A stretch of DNA of 64,000 nt, from contig CM077162.1 in the NCBI GenBank assembly GCA_039583875.1, positions 56,261,675 through 56,325,674 of the forward strand, written 5' to 3'. The stretch's first letter is position 1, and the number at the start of each line of letters is the position of its first letter. The position numbers and the translations under genes are program-made. This document shows, in pieces, positions 35,944 through 48,779 of the stretch. Source of the stretch: Platanthera guangdongensis (taxonomy: Eukaryota > Streptophyta > Magnoliopsida > Asparagales > Orchidaceae). The notes under the pieces were generated by a model. That model searched no databases. It was not told where the DNA came from and saw nothing but the letters and a program-made list of their open reading frames with translations.

Positions 35944-38249
35944 TGTAACACCCCCTATCCGTCGCATAGCATATAGCAGTAGGTCCGGCCGGGGCCCGAC
36001 GCCATATACCACAGACAGACCGGGTGGTTACGTATGGAAACCATCCAACCAATCTCAACGTCCTACACAGAGCATTCTAGCGGAAGCAATTTATAAGAGT
36101 TACAAATCAAGAACCCAGCACAAGCATGAATGTCCACTAAAACCAAAAGGAATGTCATTACAAAATACTCAAAAGTCGGCCTTAAGGCCTTACGAGATGT
36201 TTCATTTGTCTATTACATGATTTACCAACCTCGGCACGCAGGCCGGCCATACATGAATAAAATAGAAAACATTTCCACTTGGGCCTTCGAGGGCCAGCTT
36301 CGCAAAAAGGGCTTTAGCCCGCTATTGACCGCTTGGTCCAGCTGCACCTGCAAGCAAACAAACCACCGCACGGTGGCAAACAAAGCAACGGTCAGCAATG
36401 CTGACCAAATTATAACGATCCCGCCCCCAACTCGGGGCGGCGATGCTCCTTCCCTGCAGTTCATTAGCACAAGCGAGCAATGCATATAACCATAGCCATC
36501 TTCATCACAGACGTTGGCTCGTACGGCCACACGTCACCGTGCACTCAGGGCACATTCTCGGCGAACCGGTCGATGTCACGTCAATTAAAGCCATTAACAT
36601 TCCGGACTCACCACCGCCACTTAGACGGCCATTCCTATGAGCAATTCGTCTTCATGGTATTGGTCACGTCAATTTAAGCCATTGACCACCGAAGACTCAC
36701 ATCTATGCCAACGGCGAGTGCCATGTAACTTTAGGTCTCTCTAACCCGAACGACATAAAGCGGGTACGGCTCCATCTAACCCGTGCTCACATCGCAACGG
36801 CAATTTAAGCCATTTGCGCGGGTCAAACTTTCACCGAGTCCCATTCTACCGCAAGACACATAACCCCGTTATGTTCATGTTGGCACTCAGGCCACCAAGT
36901 TGGCAAGACCTCGTGTCCGCCCAGTTTTCCGGGTGCACCTTTGGGTTAGTCCCCAAGGCTCCCTGCTGCAATCTACCGCGTAGAAAACCCGAAAACACCA
37001 AATAGCACGGAGTCTTCTCCGGCCTTATGCAATGCAACATCACCGATCCGAACTAACATGTCCGGGTAGGCTTCAACCACAATGCATATGTCCGTTCTCG
37101 CATACGGACGCTAAACAACGGGGACTTTACATATCTACCCGAAGGAATGCCTCCAACTCTTCGCAAACTCGCGAGAGAGGGCTTCCTATGCTAAGAAAGA
37201 AAGCTATCAAGCTCACAAGTGAGGATCGTTACCCTTGCGTTCCTCTTTGGCGCCATCGAAATGTAATCGGATAGAAATCACCGCGCTTGCGTTGCCTCCG
37301 TGGATCCGGAGTCGGCTTGCGATTCGGAGCTCCGAAGCTCCTCCAATGGCGGATCTAGCTCCTCTTCCTCTAGCCTTGGCTCTTCTTTCTCCAAGGGTTT
37401 GGAGAGAGATCAAGTGATGAAAAGTGTGGATTTTTCTAAGTCAAACCCGTGTATATCCTCCAGGAACCATCCCCAGCCGTCGGATCTCAACCTAAGAAAA
37501 CGAGCGGCTTTGATTCGGGGCTGAAATGCTCAATCTGGGCCGAACACGGCTTGGCACACGCCCGTGTCCAGGGCCGTGTGCCGCATTCGCCGTCAAAATC
37601 GAATCTTCTGAACACGCACACGGGTATCGAACACGCCCGTGTTCGAGCTGACACGCCCGTGTTCCAGCTGACACGGCCGTGTAGCCGGCCGTGTACCCAT
37701 GATTTTTCCCCGTTTCCAACCCGAGCACTGCACGGGTTCTAGGACACGCCCGTGTCCTTGCCCGTGTCACATTGACACGCCTGGGCCCCCAGGCCGTGTA
37801 CACGGGACATTTCATCGAGGGGAGAACGACGACTGGATGACACGGCCTTGGACACGCCCGTGTCCTAGGCCGTGTGCCTTGTCTCGACGACCGTCGAGTG
37901 AATCTCGACGATTTCACCTTGACGCTCGTCGACACGGGTCGACACGCCCGACGACACGCCCGTGTCGCGGGCCGTGTGCCCATTCTCGACGAATCGTCGA
38001 GAATAACTCGACGATTTCACGGCTAAGTGTCGACACGGGTCGACACGCCCTGCGACACGCCCGTGTCGCAGGCCGTGTGCCCATTCTCGACGAATCGTCG
38101 AGAATAACTCGACGACTTCGCGGCTAAGTGTCGACACACGCTTGACACGCCCTGGGACACGCCCGTGTCCCAGGCCGTGTGCCTTCAGCCAGAAACCAAA
38201 ACTGGCCCAAAACGTCCCCCTTTGCTCCTTTGAGTTTCGGGGCGTTACA
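35944..38249 (-). repeat. D left LTR (2306 bp, normal orientation)
   Basis: TGTAACACCCCCTATCCGTC to GGGGCGTTACA, with the dyad array at about 37540-38185. It is the 3' LTR, next to the PPT. Confidence 0.96.
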
Positions 38250-41200
38250 ACTCTACCCCTCTTAAAAGAATTTCGCCCACGAAATCACATAAAGGGAAAA
38301 ACATGTACAAAACAAAATTTGTACCTGAGCGGAACAACTCCGGATATTCGTCAAGCATCGTCTGCTCTCGCTCCCAGGAGAGCTCCTCACGACCGCAATT
38401 GTCCCACCGGACTTTGACCATCCTGATCTCTTTATTGCGTAGCCGCTTGACCTCCGAGTCTTCAATCCGCACGGGCTTGACCTTTGTCGTTAGCCCACTA
38501 TCCACCGGCACTTGATCGACCGCGATCACTTGCGTAGGCTCTTGCGCCGCCTTCCCTAAGTACCGAAATGTGGAATACATCGTGTAAACCACTTAGCTCC
38601 ACAGAAAGCTTCAACCTATAGGCCGCTTCTCCACTCGCTCCAGAACCTCGAACGGTCCAAGGTACCTCGGGCTTAGCTTTTTCAATCGCCGCACCCGCGA
38701 GACACCCTTGAACGGCTTGATCTTCAAGTATACATAATCGCCCACAGCGAACTCCACGTTCCTGTGCTTGGGATTATAGTACTTTGCTTGCCGGTCCTGA
38801 GCCATGAGCAACCTCTCCCGAATGGTTCTTACCAAGGAAGTAGCATCCTCCACTTCCGATCGCTTATACAACTTTGACTCGCCCGTTTCTAACCAAGACA
38901 ACGGCGTGCGACATCTTCTACCATAAAGGGCCTCGAAAGGCGCCATCTGAATACTTGCTTGGTAGCTGTTGTTGTGTATGCGAACTCCACCAAATAAAGA
39001 TGGTCCTCCCATTGCTTTCCAAAGTCCAAGACACACATGCGAAGCATGTCTTCCATGGTTCTATTGACCCTCTCGGTCTGCCCATCCGTTTGTGGATGGA
39101 AGGTTGTACTAAACTTCAGCTTTGTTCCCAACATTTGCTGCACCAGCCTCCAATCATTGGACGTGAACCGCCCATCACGGTCACTCACGATGCTGCGGGG
39201 CACACCATGAAGCCGTACTATATTATCCACATAAAGCTTCGCCAGCTTCTCCACCGGATCGTCCTTCCTATGCGGAATAAAGTGCGACACCTTCGTTAAT
39301 CGATCGACCACCACCCAAATGGCGTCGTTCCCCTTCTGCGACCTTGGCAAACCATGCACAAAGTCCATAGAGATGTCGTCGAATTTCCACTCCGGAATAG
39401 GCAAGGACGTAAGAAATCCTCCCGGCTTTTGGCACTCCGCCTTTACTAAGGCGCAGGTTTGGCACTTCGCTATGTATAGCGCCACATCCTTCTTCAAACC
39501 CGGCCACCAAAATAGCTTCTTGATATCGCGGTACATCTTCGTGCTCCCGGGTGAATCGAGTACTTGGTATGGTGTGCCTCGTACAACAACTCCACCCGTA
39601 AATTGCCCACACTTGGGACGCACAAACGACCGTCTTTCCAAAGCAATCCGTCCTCCACGACGAATTGGGAATTTGACCCATCCAGAGCCTCTATCATGAA
39701 CTGCTTCATATGAGCATCCATATCCAAAGCCTGCCGAATCCGATCAGCCAGGTCATATTGGACTTCAGTCCAATTCAGCACTGCTTCAGCGCTAGATTGT
39801 CTATCCACACAAACAATCTCCAACGCCTCCAGCTCCTGCACCAACCGCTCATCATGCACTGATAGCCAATTCGCTTGAGCTGGGGCTCGGCGACTCAATG
39901 CATCCGCAACCGCATTCCCTTTGCCAGGCACGTAGTGGATCTTAAAAGTATAGTCCCCCAGGAACTCCATCCACCTACGCTGCCGCATATTCAAATCTTT
40001 CTGATCTATTAGATACTTTAGGCTCTTGTGATCGGTGTAGATGTCAATCTTCACACCGTACAAATAGTGTCTCCACAGCTTCAAGGCAAAAATCACGGCC
40101 GCTAACTCCAAGTCATGGACCGGATAATTCCTCTCGTGCACTTTTAGTTGTCTCGAGCCATAAGCTATCACGCTGCCGTGCTGCAGTAGCACGCAACCCA
40201 AACCGCTGCCTGAAGCATCGCTATATATCTCATAGCCTTCGGTCCCAACCGGCGAACTCAACACAGGCGCCGTGGTCAACCGACACTTCAATTCCTCAAA
40301 AGCTCGCGCGCACTCCGGCGTCCAAATGAACTTATGCTCCTTCCTCGTCAAAGTAGTGAGAGGTAGCGCTATCCGCGAGAAGTTCTCTACGAAGCGCCTA
40401 TAATAACCGGCAAGCCCCAAAAAGCTCCGGACTTCTGCTACCGTAGCAAGCTCAGGCCACTCCCGTATCGCAACAATCTTCGCCGGATCCACCGCAATAC
40501 CCTCTCCACTCACTATATGCCCGAGGAACGCCACTGAGGATAGCCAAAACTCGCACTTCGAGAACTTGGCATACAACTGGTTTCTCCTGAGTGTCTCCAA
40601 CACCAAATGGAGATGCTTGAAGTGATCCTCCTCACTTTGCGAGTACACCAAAATATCGTCGATGAAGACGATCACGAAATGGTCTAGGTACTCCCTGAAC
40701 GTCCTGTTCATCAAGTCCATGAATACTGACGGCGTATTAGTCAGCCCAAACGGCATGACCGTAAACTCATAATGCCCGTATCTCGTACTAAACGCTGTCT
40801 TCGGGATATCACTCTCCCTTATCCGCAGCTGATAGTACCCAGACTTGAGATCTAACTTCGAGTACACCGTCGACCCGACTAACTGATCGAAGAGATCATC
40901 AATCCGGGGGATCGGGTACTTATTCTTCTCAGTCAGCTTGTTTAGCTCCCGATAATCAATACACAACCTCAAGCTTCCGTCCTTCTTCTTAACAAAGAGG
41001 ACCGGTGCGCTCCAAGGCGAAGAACTCGGGCGCACATACCCTTGCTCCAACAACTCTTGCAACTGTACTTTCAGCTCCGCCATTTCCTTAGGCGCTAGCC
41101 GATACAGAGATCGTGACACAGGCTTTGCACCTGGCACTAGCTCGATAGTAAAATCTATCTCCCGTTGTGGCGGGGCTCCAGGAAGATCTGCAGGGAACAC

Positions 41201-41731
41201 ATCAGGGTATTCCGATACCACTGAAATACAATCCATAGCGGGCTTCGGCTTTGCAACCTCCACTAGAGTGAAGAACAGTTCTGCTCCGGCACGAACTGCC
41301 TTAACCACTTGAAGAGCAGACATCAATGTTTTGCTCGACCCCTTTAAGCCCTTAAACGTCGTCTCACGACTCGCTCGCAGCTTGACTTCCTTGCTACCGC
41401 AATCTATATGGGCCTGCTGCTCCGAGAGCCAGTCCATGCCAAATATGACGTCAAACTCCACTAACGGAAGTAAAGACGCCCGCAGGTCGAACTCCTGCTC
41501 TCCAATACGAGTCTTAACCTCGCAGATCCTAACCGCTCGCATCGAACACCCATTGGGCAATAACACATCCAACTTGTCCTTCGCCATCGAAGAAGGGACT
41601 CCGATGCGTGATATAAATCCTTCGGACAAGAAGGAGTGTGAAGCTCTCGTATCAAAGAGTGCTCGTGCGGGATTTTCACAAATCATTACAAATCCTAAAC
41701 AAGCAGTGGTAAGGTAACATATACATAACAA
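38245..41731 (-). pseudogene. pol: D pol, with frameshifts and a changed protease active site
   Basis: The domain order is as in C. The frame is open from 41731 to about 39552 and covers protease, RT (FIDD in [12 protein letters not shown]), RNase H and the start of integrase. Compared with C there is a 1-base loss at about 39548 (CTCCCGGGT versus CTCCCCGGGT), a 2-base gain near 38972 (TTGTGTATG versus TTGTATG), a 1-base loss near 38630 and a 1-base gain near 38557. Each shifts the frame in integrase or its tail. The protease motif reads [10 protein letters not shown]: codon 41645-41647 is AGA where B and C have Gly, which should abolish activity. Integrase residues D, D and E are otherwise present ([26 protein letters not shown]). 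Only indels, not stops, break the frame, so assembly error should be considered. Confidence 0.9.
38250..38263 (-). other. Polypurine tract of D
   Basis: The minus strand reads AAGAGGGGTAGAGT before TGTAACGCCCC. Confidence 0.82.
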
Positions 41732-41759
41732 GCATATAAAGGAATTGACTTGCTATAAA

Positions 41760-42914
41760 TTAAACCGTACCTGTCACCACGTCAGCTTGTTTAATGGCCT
41801 CCTGTTGGCCAAGATTATAGACCCTTGGTTGGGCCGGAGCATAGTGGGATGCGGTCGACTCCACCGCCTTTCCCTTCTCTTCGTAGGTAGCTCCTGGCCT
41901 CCTTTCGGACTTAGGACGTCCGCTCCAACAATCACGGGTAAAGTGCCCCGTCTTGCCGCAAGTAAAACACGCACCCGGGGTCCGACCCGTAGTCGCCCCA
42001 GAAGCGCCAGAAGGAGCTGGACCCGAAGTCCTATGCTTCTTGAAAGCCCTCCGATAGCCAGACTTCGAAGTAGTCGGCACTTTAAACTCAGACTTCTTTT
42101 CACCCAAGCTTTTCTTTGCCTGTACACTCCTCATGTCCTTCTCCAAGGACCGGGCAGTATTCACCAAGGTTAAGAAACCCTGCGTCATCGGCCCCGACAG
42201 TAATAGTCTCAGCTCATCCCTCAGACCTTCGTAGAAGCGATTAGTCTTGCGCTCCTCATCCATGATGGTAGAGCTCGCATAACGACTCAACCGCGTAAAC
42301 TCGTGGAGATATTCATCCACGCTTCGCTCACCCTGCACCAACCTCAGGAACTCATTCTCCATTGAAATCCTCTGAGTAGAAGGGAGGTATCTTGCTAAGA
42401 ACAATTCCGAGAACTCTTCCATCGGAACGTCTATCAATTGTCTTCCTCTCAGATGATGCAGCTCCAAGCCTTCCCACCACATCCTTGCTTCACCGTCCAA
42501 CAGGAACGTAGCAATGGTGGTCATCTGCCACTCCTCCGTCTCCGTCGCTGTCATGACTCTCTTCACCCTAGAGAGCCAGTCTTCAGCCTGCGATGGGGTT
42601 CCCAACCCCGAGAATAACGGAGGGTTAAAGCTCATTACATGCTTCAACTGCCTCTCAGTCGCCCTCCTTGGCACTATTGGTTCTACAACCACTTGCTCCA
42701 TCCTCCTCGGCTCCGCCTCTTGAAGAGGTACTTGCTCCATCACAGGAGCTGGCTGCTGCGCTTGCCTCCCAGGCTGCGCATTTATCACGGCTAGCACCGC
42801 TTCAGCCACCAATCTTATATTTTCAGCCGACAAAGGTGTTGCGGGAGCAACTTCTGGTGCACTACTTGCCTCAGAACCTCGGCGTTCTGACGGCCCAACA
42901 CCACTTCTGGTCAC
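41760..42914 (-). CDS. gag: D gag, uninterrupted (about 384 codons)
   Basis: This is the only full-length undamaged gag in the window. The frame opens with GTG ACC AGA (42914) right after an AG and a TATAG stop, and no ATG lies near the conserved N-terminus (TRSGVGPSERRGSEASSAPE); the first in-frame ATG is about 58 codons in. The capsid domain is at residues about 115-255 (MTTIATFLLDGEARMWWEGL, VDEYLHEFTRLSRYASSTIM). A complete zinc knuckle CFTCGKTGHFTRDC lies near residue 320. The end is AIKQADVVTGTV with a stop, and protease follows in a separate open frame about 30 bases on. A start by splicing or at a non-ATG codon is inferred. Gag assembles the particle and packages the RNA. Confidence 0.85.
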   Translation of the reverse strand: MTRSGVGPSERRGSEASSAPEVAPATPLSAENIRLVAEAVLAVINAQPGRQAQQPAPVMEQVPLQEAEPRRMEQVVVEPIVPRRATERQLKHVMSFNPPLFSGLGTPSQAEDWLSRVKRVMTATETEEWQMTTIATFLLDGEARMWWEGLELHHLRGRQLIDVPMEEFSELFLARYLPSTQRISMENEFLRLVQGERSVDEYLHEFTRLSRYASSTIMDEERKTNRFYEGLRDELRLLLSGPMTQGFLTLVNTARSLEKDMRSVQAKKSLGEKKSEFKVPTTSKSGYRRAFKKHRTSGPAPSGASGATTGRTPGACFTCGKTGHFTRDCWSGRPKSERRPGATYEEKGKAVESTASHYAPAQPRVYNLGQQEAIKQADVVTGTV

Positions 42915-43125
42915 CTATAGTGGTACAAAACACCGTTAAGCGACCAAATAACATTGCAAACAGCAATTATAGGAACACGCAGGTTCCTCAAACACGAGTA
43001 TTTTCATTCCTAAGTGGACATTCATGGGTTCTCTTTACTGTTATAACGATGACGCACACAATGTGCTCACCACCCCTTAAAAAGAATTCGCCCACGAATT
43101 CAATTCAAGCCCGACCAAAACCAGT
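42915..43125 (-). other. D leader, lacking the primer-binding site
   Basis: The sequence matches C's leader (24926-25140) up to GACCAAAACCAGT and then joins directly to TGTAACGCC, the U3 end of the inverted LTR. The 60 bases that hold C's primer site and LTR junction are absent. The last three leader bases, AGT, are also the last three bases of the PPT before a normal U3 start. Confidence 0.85.
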
Positions 43126-45431
43126 TGTAACGCCCCGAAACTCAAAGGAGCAAAGGGGGACGTTTTGGGCCAGTTTTGGTTTCTGGCTGAAGGCACACGG
43201 CCTGGGACACGGGCGTGTCCCAGGGCGTGTCAAGCGTGTGTCGACACTTAGCCGCGAAGTCGTCGAGTTATTCTCGACGATTCGTCGAGAATGGGCACAC
43301 GGCCTGCGACACGGGCGTGTCGCAGGGCGTGTCGACCCGTGTCGACACTTAGCCGTGAAATCGTCGAGTTATTCTCGACGATTCGTCGAGAATGGGCACA
43401 CGGCCCGCGACACGGGCGTGTCGTCGGGCGTGTCGACCCGTGTCGACGAGCGTCAAGGTGAAATCGTCGAGATTCACTCGACGGTCGTCGAGACAAGGCA
43501 CACGACCTAGGACACGGGCGTGTCCAAGGCCGTGTCATCCAGTCGTCGTTCTCCCCTCGACGAAATGTCCCGTGTACACGGCCTGGGGGCCCAGGCGTGT
43601 CAATGTGACACGGGCAAGGACACGGGCGTGTCCTAGAACCCGTGCAGTGCTCGGGTTGGAAACGGGGGAAAAATCATGGGTACACGGCCGGCTACACGGC
43701 CGTGTCAGCTGGAACACGGGCGTGTCAGCTCGAACACGGGCGTGTTCGATACCCGTGTGCGTGTTCAGAAGATTCGATTTTGACGGCGAATGCGGCACAC
43801 GGCCCTGGACACGGGCGTGTGCCAAGCCGTGTTCGGCCCAGATTGGGCATTTCAGCCCCGAATCAAAGCCGCTCGTTTTCTTAGGTTGAGATCCGACGGC
43901 TGGGGATGGTTCCTGGGAGGATATACACGGGTTTGACTTAGAAAAATCCACACTTTTCATCACTTGATCTCTCTCCAAACCCTTGGAGAAAGAAGAGCCA
44001 AGGCTAGAGGAAGAGGAGCTAGATCCGCCATTGGAGGAGCTTCGGAGCTCCGAATCGCAAGCCGACTCCGGATCCACGGAGGCAACGCAAGCGCGGTGAT
44101 TTCTATCCGATTACATTTCGATGGCGCCAAAGAGGAACGCAAGGGTAACGATCCTCACTTGTGAGCTTGATAGCTTTCTTTCTTAGCATAGGAAGTCCTC
44201 TCTCGCGAGTTTGCGAAGAGTTGGAGGCATTCCTTCGGGTAGATATGTAAAGTCCCCGTTGTTTAGCGTCCGTATGCGAGAACGGACATAGGCATTGTGG
44301 TTGAAGCCTACCCGGACATGTTAGTTCGGATCGGTGATGTTGCATTGCATAAGGCCGGAGAAGACTCCGTGCTATTTGGTGTTTTCGGGTTTTCTACGCG
44401 GTAGATTGCAGCAGGGAGCCTTGGGGACTAACCCAAAGGTGCACCCGGAAAACTGGGCGGACACGAGGTCTTGCCAACTTGGTGGCCTGAGTGCCAACAT
44501 GAACATAACAGGGTTATGTGTCTTGCGGTAGAATGGGACTCGGTGAAAGTTTGACCCGCGCAAATGGCTTAAATTGCCGTTGCGATGTGAGCACGGGTTA
44601 GATGGAGACGTACCCGCTTTATGTCGTTCGGGTTAGAGAGACCTAAAGTTACATGGCACTCGCCGTTGGCATAGATGTGAGTCTTCGGTGGTCAATGGCT
44701 TAAATTGACGTGACCAATACCATGAAGACGAATTGCTCATAGGAATGGCCGTCTAAGTGGCGGTGGTGAGTCCGGAATGTTAATGGCTTTAATTGACGTG
44801 ACATCGACCGGTTCGCCGAGAATGTGCCCTGAGTGCACGGGACGTGTGGCCGTACGAGCCAACGTCTGTGATGAGATGGCTATGGTTATATGCATTGCTC
44901 GCTTGTGCTAATGAACTGCAGGGAAGGAGCATCGCCGCCCCGAGTTGGGGGCGGGATCGTTATAATTTGGTCAGCATTGCTGACCGTTGCTTTGTTTGCC
45001 ACCGTGCGGTGGTTTGTTTGCTTGCAGGTGCAGCTGGACCAAGCGGTCAATAGCGGGCTAAAGCCCTTTTTGCGAAGCTGGCCCTCGAAGGCCCAAGTGG
45101 AAATGTTTTCTATTTTATTCATGTATGGCCGGCCTGCGTGCCGAGGTTGGTAAATCATGTAATAGACAAATGAAACATCTCGTAAGGCCTTAAGGCCGAC
45201 TTTTGAGTATTTTGTAATGACATTCCTTTTGGTTTTAGTGGACATTCATGCTTGTGCTGGGTTCTTGATTTGTAACTCTTATAAATTGCTTCCGCTAGAA
45301 TGCTCTGTGTAGGACGTTGAGATTGGTTGGATGGTTTCCATACGTAACCACCCGGTCTGTCTGTGGTATATGGCGTCGGGCCCCGGCCGGACCTACTGCT
45401 ATATGCTATGCGACGGATAGGGGGTGTTACA
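43126..45431 (+). repeat. D right LTR (2306 bp), inverted relative to the left LTR
   Basis: It is the reverse complement of 35944-38249 with about ten differences, for example GTACGTCTCC for GTACGGCTCC and ACGTCCCGTGC for ACGTCACCGTGC. The U3 terminus TGTAACGCCCC faces the leader and the U5 terminus GGGGGTGTTACA faces the target site. The dyad array is at about 43190-43835. Confidence 0.96.
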
Positions 45432-48400
45432 TCAGCACTAACAGTTAGACCTATCGTATGCCTCAATGCTGGTGCACTAAGTGGAGCTCCTGCATACTCT
45501 TGCCGGCTGGAACACCAGACTTTATTTGGCCAAGTGCTAAACCACACTTGCCGAGTCAATGTATTGACGTCGGTGCGACGACTCTCCAATATCGAAGACT
45601 TATTACCTTTATCTTATGCACATGCAATATTACCATGATCTTCCACTGAGCCAAAGCTCCCCGAACTATCTCGTCCGTCATAATCATCTGTTGATCCAAA
45701 AGCTCCTCGGACTAGTCCGTCCTTCACAACTATCTATCGAGCCATCGGCTTGCCGGTCTAACCTGCCCATCACCAGAACCACCGAGCCTACCGCTCGTGT
45801 TACCAACCTAACTCCCATAACACCATGGAGTGTGAGTGTATGTGTAATCCTAGTTATGCTAGTTACTCTTAAACATTAATTATTCTTACGGTTTAGGTTA
45901 GCCCAGGACTGCCAAAGGTATTCCCGGTGAAGGGCTCTCACAGGGCACTAAGAACTATGATGGTAGCTGAAGCCCATCGTTTCCTTTCGCAAGGCACTTA
46001 CTATTATTGGTTAATAACCTATTCCCAATCCCTTTTAATATTACTCTGGATCTAACCCTAGTGTGTTTTGACTCTCTCTCTCCACAGGAAAGACGATCTT
46101 TCGTCGATCCCGAGCACCTCTTAACACTTGACAACCCAACACTCTCCTCATCATGACTCCTAATAAAGCTCTCTTTTTTTTTAGTTCACCAAGATCGGTA
46201 AACCAATAATCCCATCTGCATATGTCCATTCCACTTGTTATCACAATTTCCGCAGTCATACTAAATGCAGACCAACCTAAGTTATATGATGTACATGATG
46301 GGAGATACTGCAAACTTTCTTCCAAATGCCCTAAGATAATTATTGTGGGTCTATCATGACATATTTAGTCTAAATCCAGAAATTTATAATTTTGCTAATT
46401 AATTTAGCATTTATTAGATTTTCCCAAATGCTAGGCCATGGGTAATTTTGAACATAAAGTACTAGATTTCCTTAACTTATGGCCACCCAAACATTATGAA
46501 TACTATATGACAACAAAATATCAGTGAATACCAATTTTCACAGATTTTTATAAATGTATAGATTTCTAAATAATTAACCCAAGATAATACCAATAAATAA
46601 ATATAAAGAAGGAAGCATCATTAAACTTAATCCAAAAATTATACAAAACTTGCTAGAGATTTAATATGATCACAAAACATTATTGATTAAGTTTCATAAC
46701 ATTCTAAGTTATTTTAACCACTATTTTATCAAAATCATCAATAGAGGCAACACAAGGATTAAAACTACAAGTACAATCTACTGTCTTCCAAACATTCGAC
46801 AATAATTTCTAGAGACTCATAATGTTATAAAAACCTTCCTGCCAAAATTTCCTAAGGATCCAAGGTCATATGCCCCTTCAATATTTTCCTAAAAGGTAAA
46901 GGCCTAAACTAACCCTAATTAGCTTAAGTTGTGTGCCTAAGTATAAATGTCACCAAATTCTTCCCTAGTGCATTTCACCACCCTAGAATAACATGGCCTA
47001 AACACCAAGTCCATACAAGGACATAACACCCTATGTCCTTCACAAACCCCCCGAGATCAACCCTAGGGTTTGAACTAGGGTCCTAGGGAAAATCCACCCT
47101 AATCCACCCCATAATCCATGGGAGGGTGTTTACTGACATAACACATCAGGGGACCAAGTATCAACCTCTGTTGAGGTGATTTGTCCCCTTAAGCCCACAA
47201 GGGACACGTTGACCTAATTACCCCTTTTGGGTCAAGGCTAGGGTTTACTAAAATCTAAACCAAATCATCTCCAAATGAGATGAAATTTTATACAGATACC
47301 TATATTGACCCCAACAACCTCTCACCAAAGTTTGGGATAATTTGGAGGTCATTAGACCCTCTAATTAAATTATAAAATGTTAATTAAATTTTTACAAAAA
47401 CTATAGGAAACGTATGTCCAAAAATTCTCATTTTTAGATAGGTTGTTGGTATAGATAATAGTGACCCCCATCCAAAATTTCAAGTCACTTGTATGGCTGG
47501 ATTGATGGGGCCACGCAAAATAGTCTCTAGTCTAGCCTACGCATAGTCCTCACCAAAATGAGTGCTCTTGTCAAACCGCTTACCCAAATGGATTAAAACT
47601 AATTTTAAATTAAAGTAGACCCATAGAGCTACATTTTTTCATGTTGACCATTTTTTCTTATTGATCGTATAAGTATTTGTAAATTAATTCCCAACATTAT
47701 TGATTTTTAAGGGGCAGAAAATACATTAAATATAATATATATACAATTTGATTTTGCACGGATCTTGACGCAAATCCGACGGTGGCTGAGTTTATTCTTC
47801 CTCCAGCCGACGGGTGAGATTTACCCGACCTGTAGCATCTTCCAACCCTATTTCCCGGCCACCCGACCACCTCCCTGGTCCGTCGCCGCCGTCACCATCT
47901 TCATTGAGGTGGGGGCTATCCCCGGGCGGTGGCATGGCCGCCGGAGGGGCCGTTTCCGGCGAACTCGACCATGATTTTTCCCGGAAAATCATGAAAATGA
48001 AAGCTTTGATCAGGCTCAATTGAGCCCGATTCATATTCTAAATGAATCTTAGGATCTATCCACAGAAGGAGAGGAGGAGGACCTTATTAGAGGGTTGGAG
48101 GCGGGTCGATCTTCGAGTTGCCATGGCCGGTGGTGGAGCTTCGGGTATGTTACAACCATATAGTCGGAGGGCTCGATTCCTTTAGAAAAAGTGCGGAAAC
48201 TCCTGCTCTCTGCCTGGTGAAACTTTTAAAACACTCAAATGGGGGGAGGGGAGGAGCCTAACTTGGCTCCACCCTTAATGGCCTTAAAGTGGAGATTTCG
48301 TCCATGGTGGGGGGTGTGAACCTAGGCTTAACTCGGCCGGGAAATGACTGGAAACTCATCCTCTCCCCTAGGGAAGTTGAATCCAACCATTAATGGGGGA

Positions 48401-48779
48401 CTTGAGGGGTTATAGCTTCGAAGCCATTAATGGCCTTAAAAGCTTGAATTTCGTCCAAGGCTTGGTTCCAATGAATCCAGCCCCTAGGTGGCTGGTTAAA
48501 GTTGTTGATATTCTCAAAACTAAAGGGGGAATGAACCCAGCATGAAGAGAGGAGCTCTTGGCCTCCTTATGCCATGAATGGCCTTTATCCCCCCCTTTCT
48601 CTCTCCTTCATTAAAGGGGAAAATGGAGGTTTCTCTCTCCTGCCCATCAAGGCTGAATTTGATCTCTCCTCCAGCTTATTGGCATCCCACTAACTCATAT
48701 TAATAATAAAAATGAGGTTAGCCCAAGTGGGGGAAATGGGTTTGAGCTTGGGTTAGCCCATTTGGGCTAATTTGACCTA

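Larger units (their letters stand above)
35944..45431 (-). mobile_element. D: Ty3/gypsy chromovirus with LTRs in INVERTED orientation
   Basis: It is a relative of C with gag and pol on the minus strand. The left LTR (35944-38249) is in the normal minus orientation. The right LTR (43126-45431) is the same 2306-bp sequence reversed, so both outer ends are the U5 terminus (TGTAACACCCCCTATC on the left, GATAGGGGGTGTTACA on the right). Perfect TCAGC duplications flank the unit (35939-35943 and 45432-45436). The primer site and about 60 bases that C has at this place are missing. The inverted LTRs differ at roughly ten positions by eye. Confidence 0.95.

Noticed and set aside
42668..43510. 280-codon plus-strand open frame crossing from D gag into the inverted LTR
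   Set aside because: It is antisense to gag and then low-complexity LTR palindrome sequence.
35944..45431. D as a foldback DNA transposon with 2.3-kb terminal inverted repeats
   Set aside because: The inverted arms are LTRs of the same family as element C, the interior is a Ty3 gag-pol, and the 5-bp duplication is that of retrotransposon integrase.
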